A stretch of DNA of 64,000 nucleotides from Gammaproteobacteria bacterium (GCA_021773565.1 JAJFJZ010000013.1:394458-458457); one strand, 5' to 3'; shown: positions 1-9,122, numbered from the stretch's first letter. Notes: generated by a model not told the origin, from the sequence alone. A program made the numbers and translations.

Positions 1-39
1 GGATCTACGGCAAAACCGTAATCCGGATAATAAGAATTT

Positions 40-567
40 CTACCCAGGCTCCGCACGTTTCCTTGCCCGGGCGCGACGCGCAGCTTCATCCATAACAAAT
101 CGGGAGCCTTCTGCGCGGGTAACATTTAACTGCATTTCCTGAATTTTCCAGCCTTCTGCAGTTCGAATCAATTTATCATCATAATACCCAAACATGGTAT
201 AGCGATCATTAAGGGTATCTTCCGAAGTGCGTAATTCTTCTGGAAGCGACCGGGGTTTCAACCAGTGTTCTGCGCGCATGTGCATGCGACATTGGGCAGT
301 GTCCCCACTGACAGTAATACGGTGGTTCGTGAAGAAATGCTGTGTTACAGAAAGTTCCGCAAAAATACGGGCCTGTGCACCAACAACACGATCAACCTGC
401 AATAGTTGCGCTTTTTGACCGGACCAGGCACTCAAATCAAAAATAACCTCGTTCACAAAAACACTTCGCCACAAAACCCAGTCGCGCGCATCCAGACCGG
501 TTGCATAGTTGGACATGACATCAATAATGGCGGCACGATCCAACAAGTATTGAACATCTTCAGACAT
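40..567 (-). CDS. SnoaL/NTF2-like domain protein
   Basis: A 175-residue soluble protein whose N-terminal part (a helix with an ASIIDVM-like segment, then an aromatic-rich strand region) fits the SnoaL_4 group of the NTF2-like fold. Members are small cone-shaped proteins acting as hydratases, isomerases or dehydratases on polycyclic or steroid-like substrates, and many have no proven reaction. No signal peptide or membrane segment is visible. It starts six bases after the stop of the upstream SDR gene on the same strand, so the two are probably co-transcribed and may act on one substrate. The fold is fairly sure. The reaction is unknown. Confidence 0.75.
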   Translation of the reverse strand: MSEDVQYLLDRAAIIDVMSNYATGLDARDWVLWRSVFVNEVIFDLSAWSGQKAQLLQVDRVVGAQARIFAELSVTQHFFTNHRITVSGDTAQCRMHMRAEHWLKPRSLPEELRTSEDTLNDRYTMFGYYDDKLIRTAEGWKIQEMQLNVTRAEGSRFVMDEAARRARARKRAEPG

Positions 568-573
568 GCACTC

Positions 574-1416
574 TTAACCTTTCGTCAAAGTTTGGTCATC
601 ACGCATGGCATCCAGCTCTTTTTGAATCCCCTTGGTCCACCAGGGGTGAGTCAGTATCCAGAATTTTTCGTTCTCTATGGCCTCAGCGACCAGGGTACCC
701 ACCTCGTCCGGCTGCATACCCTGTTCCAGAATAGCCTGTATTTTGTCTCCTGCACTTCCAGATTTAGGAACTTTGGGCTTTATTTGTCCTGTTGCGCCTT
801 CACGAGGTGGACGGAATTCAACAGAATGTCGGCTAATGTTGGTATTGATTGGTCCAGGACACAAAACGGATGCAGTAATTGGACTTTTGCGTGCCCGTAA
901 TTCCCGCTCGAGAGAAGCCATGAGTGCTACAACCCCATGTTTTGCGACATTATATGCACCCATAGTTCGACCAGCCATCAACCCGGCCATGGAAGAAGTT
1001 GAATTAATATGGCCTTCCCCCTGGGATTCTATCAAGGGTAAAAAGACCTGCACCCCATATATGGGGCCCCACAAATCAACATCAATAATCCACTTCCAGT
1101 CCTTAAGTTTTATATTCATTGAGGAAGTCGGAATACCAATACCTGCGTTATTGCATAACACGTGAACAGCGCTGTAAGTTTCCATAGCACAATCAGCAAG
1201 CGCCTGGATTTCCTCCAGTTTGGACACGTCACAATATTGCCCTACCACCTCTGTCCCGCCGTCCTGAAACTCTTTCACCGCCTCGGCGAGGGCCTTTTTA
1301 TCCAGGTCGGCAAGTACCAGTTTCATTCCGCGATGTGCAAAGGCGCGCGCCATTCCCAGGCCAATACCACTTCCACCACCGGTAATAACCGCCACCTTGT
1401 CTTTAAAATCTTTCAT
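574..1416 (-). CDS. SDR family oxidoreductase
   Basis: A 280-residue classical short-chain dehydrogenase/reductase, expected to use NAD(P) to interconvert an alcohol and a ketone in the cytoplasm. The cofactor motif TGGGSGIG is at residues 12-19, NNAG at 89-92, catalytic serine at about 141 and YNVAK at 155-159. An acidic residue after beta-2 (ADLD) hints at NAD rather than NADP. The C-terminus is extended relative to 250-residue SDRs. A good ribosome-binding site (ggag) precedes the ATG. It is divergent from the BVMO gene at 1471 and precedes the SnoaL-like gene. Substrate unknown; a cyclic alcohol that feeds the BVMO is plausible. Confidence 0.88.
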   Translation of the reverse strand: MKDFKDKVAVITGGGSGIGLGMARAFAHRGMKLVLADLDKKALAEAVKEFQDGGTEVVGQYCDVSKLEEIQALADCAMETYSAVHVLCNNAGIGIPTSSMNIKLKDWKWIIDVDLWGPIYGVQVFLPLIESQGEGHINSTSSMAGLMAGRTMGAYNVAKHGVVALMASLERELRARKSPITASVLCPGPINTNISRHSVEFRPPREGATGQIKPKVPKSGSAGDKIQAILEQGMQPDEVGTLVAEAIENEKFWILTHPWWTKGIQKELDAMRDDQTLTKG

Positions 1417-1470
1417 TGTTTCTCCTTCCCGTGCCTTATATGGTAACTCAAAACAAAGGGAGCAGGGTTA

Positions 1471-3174
1471 GTGAAACGTGATCAGGCATACTACGATGAA
1501 ATCAAGCAAAAATTCGCAGAGGAGCGGGATTTACGCTTGAAATACCGTCCGGAGGGAACGGCTCAATTTACTTCTGATTTCACAGGCGAGCTTAAAAAAT
1601 ACAGTGTAGACGTGTATGCCGATGCCTACGTAGAGCGGCCCGCCATAACTGACTCGGTAGAAGTGTTGTTTATAGGGGGCGGGTTTTCGGCGCTACTTAC
1701 TTCCGCGCGATTACGCGAACGAGGCGTTGAAAGCATACGTATAGTGGAACGTGGAGCTGATGTGGGTGGCACCTGGTACTGGAACAGATATCCGGGAATT
1801 GCCTGCGATGTGGTTGCATACGACTATCTGCCATTGTTGGATGAGCTGGATTATGTGCCCAGGAACCATTACGCCAAGGGCGAGGAAATATTTGCACACT
1901 GCAAGGCAATTGCCACCAAATATAATTTGTATGATCTGGCAGTTTTCCAAACTACCGTAATCTCGACCGTCTGGCTTGAAGCTGAGCAAATCTGGCAAAT
2001 AACGACAGACCGGGGTGACTGCATGAAGGCGCGATTTGTTATATGCGCAAACGGAACCCTGTCGAAACCCAAATTGGCCAAAATTGACGGTATCGAAACC
2101 TTTCAGGGGCACTCCTTTCACACCTCACAATGGGACTATGCCTACACAGGGGATGACTTATCCAGATTGTCAGATAAGACGGTTGGGATTATTGGAACAG
2201 GCGCAACAGCAGTACAGGCTGTACCCGGCCTTGCCGAGGCAGCAAAAGAATTATATGTCTTTCAGCGTACCCCCTCATCGATAGATATCCGGGAGGATTG
2301 GCCAACCGATCCTAACTGGGCGCGCAGCCTGAAACCGGGTTGGCAGGCGAAGCGACGCGAGCGCGCAATTCTTGGCCCGGAGCTCACGGAAGAACAACTG
2401 GCTAAACGCGCTGCAATGTCAAGAGAGGAGAAAATTCGCAGGCAGGAGAACGGTAATATCGATTACATGATGCGTATTCACAAACGCATCGACAGCATCG
2501 TCAAAAACCAGGAAACCGCAGATGCACTTAAACCCTGGTATATGTTTATGTGCAAACGCCCCTGTTTTCATAATGACTACCTGCCCTCGTTTAATCGCAG
2601 CAATGTGCATCTGGTAGATACGCATGGCCAAGGCATTCGCGAAATTAACGCCAAAGGTCCAATCTTCAACGGCGAGCAGTTTGAGCTGGACCTGCTGATT
2701 TATGCCACCGGCTATGAAGTTCAAAAAACAGGCATCTATAACCGCATTGAAGGCATCAACGGACTCGAACTAAATGACAAATACAGCACCGGCATGCGAA
2801 CTTTGTTAGGAATCCACAGCGTTGGGTTTCCCAACCTTTTTATTATGGGGGGGCAACAGGCATCCTTTCAGTTCAACCTTACTTATATGTTACAAACCCA
2901 GGGCGACCACATCGCGGAATGCATCGCCTATGCACGCAAAAACGCACATCACACCATTGAACCCACGGCTGAGTCAGAAGAATGGTGGGTGCAGCAGGTG
3001 ATAGCCAATCGGGGGAAAACTTCCCGCAGCGAAGACTGCACACCGGGCTACTACAATTCGGAAGGCGAGAATAAACGGCGGCAGGATGGCAATTACAATG
3101 GTGGATTCGACAAATACTTTCACCACATGGCAAGCATTCGAAGGGAAATGCCAAAAAACTTTATACTCGACTAA
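1471..3174 (+). CDS. Baeyer-Villiger monooxygenase (FAD/NADPH, type I)
   Basis: A 567-residue flavin monooxygenase expected to insert one oxygen next to a ketone carbonyl, giving an ester or lactone. The type I BVMO fingerprint FxGxxxHxxxWD is at residues 211-222. The FAD-site signature GGTWYWNRYPG is at 99-109 and the NADPH Rossmann motif GTGATA at 242-247. The first dinucleotide motif reads GGGFSA (69-74), with Ala in place of the last Gly. The N-terminal extension of about 60 residues resembles that of cyclohexanone/phenylacetone monooxygenase relatives. The start is GTG behind an AAAGGGAG ribosome-binding site. A CoA-transferase gene follows 17 bases downstream. It is paralogous to the BVMO at 44820. 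Ketone substrate unknown. Confidence 0.88.
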   Translation: MKRDQAYYDEIKQKFAEERDLRLKYRPEGTAQFTSDFTGELKKYSVDVYADAYVERPAITDSVEVLFIGGGFSALLTSARLRERGVESIRIVERGADVGGTWYWNRYPGIACDVVAYDYLPLLDELDYVPRNHYAKGEEIFAHCKAIATKYNLYDLAVFQTTVISTVWLEAEQIWQITTDRGDCMKARFVICANGTLSKPKLAKIDGIETFQGHSFHTSQWDYAYTGDDLSRLSDKTVGIIGTGATAVQAVPGLAEAAKELYVFQRTPSSIDIREDWPTDPNWARSLKPGWQAKRRERAILGPELTEEQLAKRAAMSREEKIRRQENGNIDYMMRIHKRIDSIVKNQETADALKPWYMFMCKRPCFHNDYLPSFNRSNVHLVDTHGQGIREINAKGPIFNGEQFELDLLIYATGYEVQKTGIYNRIEGINGLELNDKYSTGMRTLLGIHSVGFPNLFIMGGQQASFQFNLTYMLQTQGDHIAECIAYARKNAHHTIEPTAESEEWWVQQVIANRGKTSRSEDCTPGYYNSEGENKRRQDGNYNGGFDKYFHHMASIRREMPKNFILD

Positions 3175-3191
3175 CCAGGACCTGATTAATT

Positions 3192-4361
3192 ATGAGCACA
3201 GATAATTACCCGCTCTCTGGCCTAAAAGTGCTGGATTTATCCCGCGTTCTTGCAGGCCCGTTCGCTGGCAGAATGCTGTCGGACCTTGGTGCCGATGTAG
3301 TTAAAATAGAGCCGCCGGACGGTGATATCACCCGCCTGTGGGGCCATGTAATAGCGGGTATTTCAGGCTACTATCACCAACAAAATGCCGGTAAAAGGAA
3401 CGTATGCATAGATTTACGTGCAGATGGTGCCAAAGAACTGCTCTATGAGTTAGTGGCTGAAGCAGACATCCTGATAGAAAATTATCGACCGGATGTAATG
3501 CCTCGTTTGGGTCTGGGTTATGACGCCTTGAAGGTAATCAACCCACGCCTGATCATGTTATCAATCTCCGGATTTGGCCACAACGGGCCTGAATCCCATC
3601 GCGCGGCATATGCACCTATTATTCACGCTGAAGCAGGCCTGACCTTTCGCCAGGCAGAGCGCAGCGCCCTTCCCTACAGTGAGTTGCCGCTTTCTGTTGC
3701 AGATACCAATGCATCCCTCCATGGACTGGTGGGGTTGCTTGCGGCAGTAATACATCGTCACAATACGGGAGTTGGCCAGCACATCGACATCGCCATGCTT
3801 GATGCAACGGTTGCCACCGATGACCAGATTCATTTTGATCTGGAGGGTGCAAATGCAAGCAACCAACCCCGTATAGCGGCTTGGGAAACCGGGGCTGGGC
3901 CCATCCTGGTATCGGCTGATGCACGTTATTTCTGGCACTGCCTCAGTCGCAAGGGATTGGTAGTAGACCCAACGACAAAGGACATGCTTGTGGAAGAAAA
4001 AATACCTTTACGAAAAAGCGCCATGGCAAACTTTATGGCGGGTTTATCAAGCCTGGAAGAGGTGGAATCAAGCATGGGGAGCATGAACCTTGCGTGGGGT
4101 AGAGTCGGCAATCCCACTGAAATTCAGGATCAACAAACGATACGTAGTCGTGGCTCTATTATTGAAATAGACGATCGGGCTGGAGGAACTCGACCGGTAA
4201 CCCAATCGCCCTATCGTTTTTCAGGTGCAAAAAGCGGCGTTCGTGGGCCAGCTCCACATCGTGGAGAACACAACGCTGAAATACTTGCAGAGTGGTTAAA
4301 GAAATCACCTGCAGATATTGAAACCTTAAAACAGGCTGCAATTCTGCACGCTGAAGAATGA
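3192..4361 (+). CDS. CaiB/BaiF family CoA-transferase
   Basis: A 389-residue family III CoA-transferase, expected to move CoA from an acyl-CoA donor to a carboxylic acid through an aspartyl intermediate. The N-terminal signature (GLKVLDLSRVLAGPFAGRML) and DLGADVVKIEPP are present. Asp171 in SVADTNASLHG lies where the catalytic Asp of formyl-CoA transferase is found. Length is near the short end of the family. It follows the BVMO gene by 17 bases, so one transcript is likely. The simplest reading is that it activates the acid released after BVMO and hydrolase action. Donor and acceptor are not known. Confidence 0.87.
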   Translation: MSTDNYPLSGLKVLDLSRVLAGPFAGRMLSDLGADVVKIEPPDGDITRLWGHVIAGISGYYHQQNAGKRNVCIDLRADGAKELLYELVAEADILIENYRPDVMPRLGLGYDALKVINPRLIMLSISGFGHNGPESHRAAYAPIIHAEAGLTFRQAERSALPYSELPLSVADTNASLHGLVGLLAAVIHRHNTGVGQHIDIAMLDATVATDDQIHFDLEGANASNQPRIAAWETGAGPILVSADARYFWHCLSRKGLVVDPTTKDMLVEEKIPLRKSAMANFMAGLSSLEEVESSMGSMNLAWGRVGNPTEIQDQQTIRSRGSIIEIDDRAGGTRPVTQSPYRFSGAKSGVRGPAPHRGEHNAEILAEWLKKSPADIETLKQAAILHAEE

Positions 4362-4391
4362 GCGCTAAAAGTTTAAAAAAATTGTACCGGA

Positions 4392-5180
4392 TTACTCCAG
4401 GCGCCCTTTAAGCCTTCGCATACCGCCCAGCCAGCGATCGTAATCGCTCGCCTTTCGCTGAAAATAGGTTTCCACCTCAGGATGAGGCAGCACCAGGAAC
4501 CGACCTTCATGCATCGCCTCAATACAGGCATCAGCAACAAATTCGGGTTCAAGCACACCATCGCCACTGGCCTGGGATGGTTTGTTTCTATCCACCTTAT
4601 TAGTGGCCGCTCCGCCAATATTCGTTCTCACCGCCTGGGGACATAACACGGACACACCAATGCCCTGCTCCCCGTAATTGATTGATATCCACTCAGCAAA
4701 CGCAACCGCTGCATGTTTTGATACTGCGTAGGGGCCTGAGTTCATCTGGGTTAAAAGGCCGGCAGCGGAAGCCGTATTTAGCAGGTAACCACCCCCCCGT
4801 TTTATCATGCCCGGAATTACTGCCCGAGCCGCAGCCAGATGGGACCAGGTATGGACATTCATCATACGCTGCCAGACCTCCGTCGACAGATCCAGACCAC
4901 CGGCCTGGCCATAACCGGCATTGGAAACAAATATGTCAATTCCACCGATGTTTTCTTCCGTGTCCCTAACCAGCTGCTCAATAGCCTGTTCGTCAGCTAC
5001 ATCCAAAGCACAGGAGCTTGCACAATCACCAATCATTGCCGCTGTTTCTGCTGCCGAGTCTGCACCAAGGTCGGTACAAATTACCGCACGGGCACCTTTG
5101 GCTGCAAATCGTTGCGCAAGTGCCCTGCCGATACCTGACCCGGCACCGGTAACTACAGTAATCCTGTCAACGAGATCCAT
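4392..5180 (-). CDS. SDR family oxidoreductase
   Basis: A 262-residue classical SDR. TGAGSGIG is at residues 11-18, SNAG (for NNAG) at 86-89, Ser138 in NTAS, and YAVSK at 151-155. The C-terminal tail, rich in basic and aromatic residues (around YFQRKASDYDRWLGGMRR), is typical of an SDR subgroup seen near BVMO and CoA-ligase genes. Its ATG directly abuts the stop codon of the flavin monooxygenase gene upstream, so translation is probably coupled. Those two and tetR probably form one operon read leftwards. It ends 30 bases from the end of the convergent CoA-transferase gene. Substrate unknown, probably a hydroxylated intermediate. Confidence 0.88.
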   Translation of the reverse strand: MDLVDRITVVTGAGSGIGRALAQRFAAKGARAVICTDLGADSAAETAAMIGDCASSCALDVADEQAIEQLVRDTEENIGGIDIFVSNAGYGQAGGLDLSTEVWQRMMNVHTWSHLAAARAVIPGMIKRGGGYLLNTASAAGLLTQMNSGPYAVSKHAAVAFAEWISINYGEQGIGVSVLCPQAVRTNIGGAATNKVDRNKPSQASGDGVLEPEFVADACIEAMHEGRFLVLPHPEVETYFQRKASDYDRWLGGMRRLKGRLE

Positions 5181-6389
5181 TTAATCTTCCAATTTTGCCT
5201 GATAGGGACCAAAGGCCATCATTCTAGCCGGAATATCCCGTAATACTGGCGTTTTTAACAATATCCTCACCATCAGGGGAAGCTCAAATTCTTTATCGTT
5301 AAATGCGCGTTTGGTAATCTGATTAACCACACGAGTCTGAATCTTCTGGACAGAGCGGGTTGCGCTATATCGCCTGTTTTGCACTTCCGCCAGGTGCCCG
5401 GTAGTGGACGCACCAGCTAATAGTGGCTCGGTCAACACATTTGCAGCCTCTATCGCGTCTGCAATCGCAAAATTAATTCCCACACCGCCAACGGGTGACA
5501 TCGCATGCGCGGCATCACCAATTAATAATAATCCGTCCCGGTACCAGGTATCCAGCATATCTGCTCTGACATTAAGGACGTGTACATCGTCAATATCCAG
5601 AATGGAATCCACTCGATCCTGTAACCACGGTACCGTTTTACCAACGGCTTCTCGCAGGGATTCGACGCCTTGCTTGCGTAATCGAGAAAATTCACCCTTG
5701 TTTATCACGTAAGCCAATTGCCAAAGATCCACTCGATTGAGAACGATGCAAAGATTTCCGTCAGCAGTGTAAAAGCCGGCCTGACTATCATCATCGCTCG
5801 CCGTACGCGGCAAACGCAGCCATGCAATATCCATAGGTTGGGACTGGTTCTCTGCCTTAAAACCTGCCATCTTGCGAACTTTTGAGTAGCGGCCATCACA
5901 GGCGACTACAAGGTCACTCTTTATGGAATATTGATTGCCATCCGCTTTTACTTCCACACCGGTTATTCGGTCTTGTTCATCCGTGACTAATCCCGTAACT
6001 GCTGATCGAAATAATATTTCAAAACATTCATACCGATGAGCGCAATCGAGTAAGTATTTCAGAAAATTTTCCTGGGGCATCATGGCAATATAGGGGAATT
6101 TGGTTTTCAGCCGTTTAAAATTTACCAGTCGAATGAGCTTCGCCGGTGTATTGATTGACATCTGTTGAATCTTGCTGTGAGGCAACTCAAGTGCACCCTC
6201 GGCAAGGCCAATCTGGTCCAGTAACTCAAGCGTTGATGCATGTACGGTGTCACCACGAAAATCACGGGCAAGATCGGGATGTAGCTCCAACACTTTAACC
6301 GAAACACCCTTGCGTGCTAACAACAAACCAAGAACCAGGCCCGCTGGTCCTGCACCGACAACACAGCATTGGCAATGCGCTTCGTTCAT
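5181..6389 (-). CDS. FAD-dependent monooxygenase (PHBH/UbiH-like)
   Basis: A 402-residue group A flavoprotein hydroxylase. The FAD motif GAGPAG is at residues 12-17, the DG motif (VVACDGRYSKVR) at 162-172, and the second FAD motif GDAAHAMSPVGGVGINFA at 291-308. These fit the p-hydroxybenzoate hydroxylase fold. Relatives hydroxylate aromatic or polycyclic substrates with NAD(P)H and oxygen. No signal peptide or transmembrane segment is seen. It lies between tetR (60-base gap) and an SDR gene that begins on the next base after its stop. Control by the TetR protein is inferred. Substrate unknown. Confidence 0.85.
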   Translation of the reverse strand: MNEAHCQCCVVGAGPAGLVLGLLLARKGVSVKVLELHPDLARDFRGDTVHASTLELLDQIGLAEGALELPHSKIQQMSINTPAKLIRLVNFKRLKTKFPYIAMMPQENFLKYLLDCAHRYECFEILFRSAVTGLVTDEQDRITGVEVKADGNQYSIKSDLVVACDGRYSKVRKMAGFKAENQSQPMDIAWLRLPRTASDDDSQAGFYTADGNLCIVLNRVDLWQLAYVINKGEFSRLRKQGVESLREAVGKTVPWLQDRVDSILDIDDVHVLNVRADMLDTWYRDGLLLIGDAAHAMSPVGGVGINFAIADAIEAANVLTEPLLAGASTTGHLAEVQNRRYSATRSVQKIQTRVVNQITKRAFNDKEFELPLMVRILLKTPVLRDIPARMMAFGPYQAKLED

Positions 6390-6449
6390 ATTTAGAGACT
6401 AACACGAAGCATATTCAAGTTCCTCTGCCTTGCTGTTTGTGGATTGAAT

Positions 6450-7070
6450 CTACGCTGGAGTCGAACGAACCCCTGACAGCAATACCTCCAACATCCGTTT
6501 ACTTTCTTCAAGTGCGATCGTTCGTTGGGGATGTTGAGCAATCCAGAACGTTGCTTCGTTCATCGCGCCGGTAAGTTGATGTACGAATGCCAGCACAGAA
6601 GGAACAGTAATCACCCCCGTAGCGACCAGATGTTCCAAAAAGGGCAGTAGCCGATCACGTCCAAACAGGTGATCTATTCTTCTCCACTCAGCTAATCCCA
6701 GAACAGAAGGACCATCAATCCTTAAAATTTGTTGAAGAGCCGAATCAGAACAGGCTTCGATATATGCAAAACAACCACCTAAAAGCTGTTCCCACGAATC
6801 CCCTGCGGTTTCCGCAGAGGCATCAATTCGTGCTGCGACCGCTCGTTCTGCTTCTACATAAACCGCTTCGAAAAGTGCCCGTTTCGTAGAAAAGTGATGA
6901 TATAGCGCGCCTTTGGTAACCCCCCCGATACGAATAATCTCTTCTGTCGTGGTAGCGGCGTATCCCTGTTTTGCGAAAAGTTCACTGGCAATAGTTAACA
7001 AGTGACTATGGGTCTGCCGCCCCTGTGCTATTTTGAGATTGGATGATTTTTTGGGTATTGTTTTAACCAT
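6450..7070 (-). CDS. TetR family transcriptional regulator
   Basis: A 206-residue repressor-type regulator. The N-terminal helix-turn-helix spans about residues 41-60 (TTTEEIIRIGG, then VTKGALYHHF), a close match to the TetR_N domain. The remaining helical part should bind an effector, unknown here. A perfect 7-bp inverted repeat lies seven bases upstream of its start, between it and the divergent AHSA1-type gene, and is the obvious operator. It probably represses itself, the downstream flavin monooxygenase and SDR, and the divergent gene. Confidence 0.92.
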   Translation of the reverse strand: MVKTIPKKSSNLKIAQGRQTHSHLLTIASELFAKQGYAATTTEEIIRIGGVTKGALYHHFSTKRALFEAVYVEAERAVAARIDASAETAGDSWEQLLGGCFAYIEACSDSALQQILRIDGPSVLGLAEWRRIDHLFGRDRLLPFLEHLVATGVITVPSVLAFVHQLTGAMNEATFWIAQHPQRTIALEESKRMLEVLLSGVRSTPA

Positions 7071-7076
7071 AACTAT

Positions 7077-7097
7077 ACATACCTTTGGTCGGTATGT
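7077..7097. promoter_or_regulatory. Putative TetR operator palindrome
   Basis: A perfect inverted repeat ACATACC-N7-GGTATGT lies between the divergent tetR and AHSA1-type genes. Size, spacing and half-site (ACATACC) resemble AcrR-type TetR operators. It would overlap both promoters. Binding by the adjacent regulator is inference. Confidence 0.65.
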
Positions 7098-7121
7098 TAA
7101 TCTATCTGGACATTAAAACCA

Positions 7122-7595
7122 ATGATATCTATGAAGTCATTTGGCTTGATAGGCGCACTAGTACTCAGTTTGTCGATGTTTGGAGAAGCCGTGATGCAAA
7201 TAGAGAAAGTTTACGAGTTACCATTTCCTGTTGATAGGGTCTACCGGGCCTGGGTTTCGTCTAATACCGTAATCGCACCCGCCACGGCCATGGACATCGA
7301 TCCACGAGTTGGCGGTCACTATAGATTAATTATGGAAACTCCTGAATTTTCGGGCCGCAACGAAGGCGTATTCCTCCTGGTAGAAGACAGGGAACATGTC
7401 CGCTATACATGGGAATGGAACGGTGACGGAGAGGTTACGGAAATAGACGTCAGGTTTTCTGATTCCAACACGGGATCCCTGGTAAGCATTCAACATACCG
7501 GATTTCAAAAACAGGAAAGCGTTGAGAACCATGCGAGCGGCTGGGATAGCTATATTGCGGGATTGACAGAATTTCTTCGCAATCACCCAGTCTAG
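7122..7595 (+). CDS. SRPBCC/AHSA1 family protein, possible exported form
   Basis: A 157-residue open frame whose part from residue 25 (MQIEKVYELPFPVDRVYRAW) is a typical AHSA1/START-like domain, a hydrophobic-pocket fold for lipids or aromatic ligands. The family's length is reached from the ATG at 7194. The upstream 24 residues (from 7122, or ATG at 7131) look like a signal peptide: a basic start, a hydrophobic core (LIGALVLSLSMFG), then Ala. No strong ribosome-binding site settles the choice. Either the protein is cytoplasmic and starts at 7194, or it is an unusual exported member. It is divergent from tetR across the palindrome at 7077, so it is probably in that regulon. Confidence 0.75.
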   Translation: MISMKSFGLIGALVLSLSMFGEAVMQIEKVYELPFPVDRVYRAWVSSNTVIAPATAMDIDPRVGGHYRLIMETPEFSGRNEGVFLLVEDREHVRYTWEWNGDGEVTEIDVRFSDSNTGSLVSIQHTGFQKQESVENHASGWDSYIAGLTEFLRNHPV

Positions 7596-7606
7596 GTGTT
7601 AGCGAT

Positions 7607-9094
7607 TCAAGTACCACAAAAAGTTTTCTGGACAACCTGATCAGGTTTTGGCGGCAGAGCGAAGCGCTGTGTTTTCTTATCAAATCGATAGGGCTTGCCC
7701 AGTAAATCTACCAGCGTGTGAAAGGGTTTAAAATCCTGAAACCTGCTCGCAGACTCAATTACCTCCGCCACCAAATGATTTCGCGGAATATACACCGGAT
7801 TAACTTTCAGCATATTTTCGATCGACGCAGCATGGTTATTGCGTTCTTCATTCAACCTCTGGCTCCAGCGTTCAATCCACGGTGTAAAAGCGCCCGGAAA
7901 GGAAAAGAAAGTACGCACGTTTTCTTTGGGTACTTGTTCAGGATTTGCCAGCTCCGCAAGGACGCGAAAGCATAATGTGTAATCAACACTGTGCGCCTGC
8001 AATAATTCCAGCAAATTCTGAATCAGCGCTTCATCCCCTGCTTGATTGTTAGTCAGTCCCAGCTTGGCGTGCATATTAGTATTGTTTGCTTCCATATAGA
8101 GTTTGGGAAAAGCGTCAATGGCTGCCTGCCCGCTGGAAAGCGCCTTTTCTTCATTCTCATCAAGTAGAGGTAACAAGGCCTGCGTTAATTGAGCCAGATT
8201 CCAGTGCGCGATGGTGGGCTGATTTGAATAGGCATAACGCCCATCTCGATCTATGGAGCTATAAACGGCATTAACATCAAAACTATCCATGAAGGCGCAA
8301 GGCCCATAGTCAATGGTTTCGCCAGATAACAACATATTATCTGTGTTCATAACTCCGTGAATGAAGCCCAGGGATTGCCATGTGGCAACCAGCTTCGCCT
8401 GTGCAGCGATTACATAGTCAAGCATGGCCCTGGCTGGATTTCCGGCATGTGCTGCGTCCGGATAATGACGCTCTATGACATGCGCTACCAGAGCAACAAG
8501 CGCGTCCTTATCTTTGCGTGCAGCAAAATATTGCACCGTACCAATGCGAATATGGCTTTTTGCAACGCGTACAAGAACGGCACCGGGTAATGGTTCATCG
8601 CGCGCAACAATTTCACCCGTACTGGCAGCAGCAAGTGCCCGTGTAGTAGGAACCCCAAGTGCTGCCATTGCTTCACTGATTATATATTCGCGCAGAACCG
8701 GCCCAAGCGGTGAGCGACCATCTCCACCCCGGGAATAGGGTGTGCGTCCAGAACCCTTCAACTGAATGTCGTAACGCGCCCCATCCCCGGCTATCACTTC
8801 GCCCAACAACAATGCTCGACCGTCTCCCAATTGCGGACTCCAGCCGCCAAACTGGTGCCCCGCATAGACACTCGCAATGGGTTCGGCACCTGAAGGCACA
8901 AAATTTCCGGCACTAAAATCTACTCCCTGCCCGGATTCAAGCCAGCCGGGGTCGAAGCCAAGATGGCTTGCAAGCGCGTGATTTACCCGGATTAGTTTGG
9001 GCGCTGGCGCAGGTTGTGGATCCTGACGAGTATAAAAGTGCTCAGGTAGTCGCGCGTAACTATTATCAAAACGGGGTGTGTTAGTAGCTCTCAT
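7607..9094 (-). CDS. selO: Protein adenylyltransferase SelO (YdiU family)
   Basis: A 495-residue pseudokinase-fold enzyme of the SelO/YdiU family. Characterised members transfer AMP from ATP to Ser, Thr or Tyr of proteins in response to redox stress. Family blocks are clear: VYAGHQFGGWSPQLGDGRA (77-95), QLKGSGRTPYSR with Lys113 (111-122), HGVMNTDNM with the metal-site Asn (246-254), and DYGPCAF (262-268). The C-terminus ends in FCGT, keeping a single Cys near the end where eukaryotic SelO carries selenocysteine. Length is close to bacterial homologues. It ends 12 bases from the convergent AHSA1-type gene and seems independent of its neighbours. Confidence 0.95.
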   Translation of the reverse strand: MRATNTPRFDNSYARLPEHFYTRQDPQPAPAPKLIRVNHALASHLGFDPGWLESGQGVDFSAGNFVPSGAEPIASVYAGHQFGGWSPQLGDGRALLLGEVIAGDGARYDIQLKGSGRTPYSRGGDGRSPLGPVLREYIISEAMAALGVPTTRALAAASTGEIVARDEPLPGAVLVRVAKSHIRIGTVQYFAARKDKDALVALVAHVIERHYPDAAHAGNPARAMLDYVIAAQAKLVATWQSLGFIHGVMNTDNMLLSGETIDYGPCAFMDSFDVNAVYSSIDRDGRYAYSNQPTIAHWNLAQLTQALLPLLDENEEKALSSGQAAIDAFPKLYMEANNTNMHAKLGLTNNQAGDEALIQNLLELLQAHSVDYTLCFRVLAELANPEQVPKENVRTFFSFPGAFTPWIERWSQRLNEERNNHAASIENMLKVNPVYIPRNHLVAEVIESASRFQDFKPFHTLVDLLGKPYRFDKKTQRFALPPKPDQVVQKTFCGT

Positions 9095-9122
9095 CTATAT
9101 GCTTACTGGATTGCGCACTAAA

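Noticed and set aside
677..1165. 162-residue plus-strand frame within the first SDR gene
   Set aside because: Antisense to a gene with intact catalytic and cofactor motifs.
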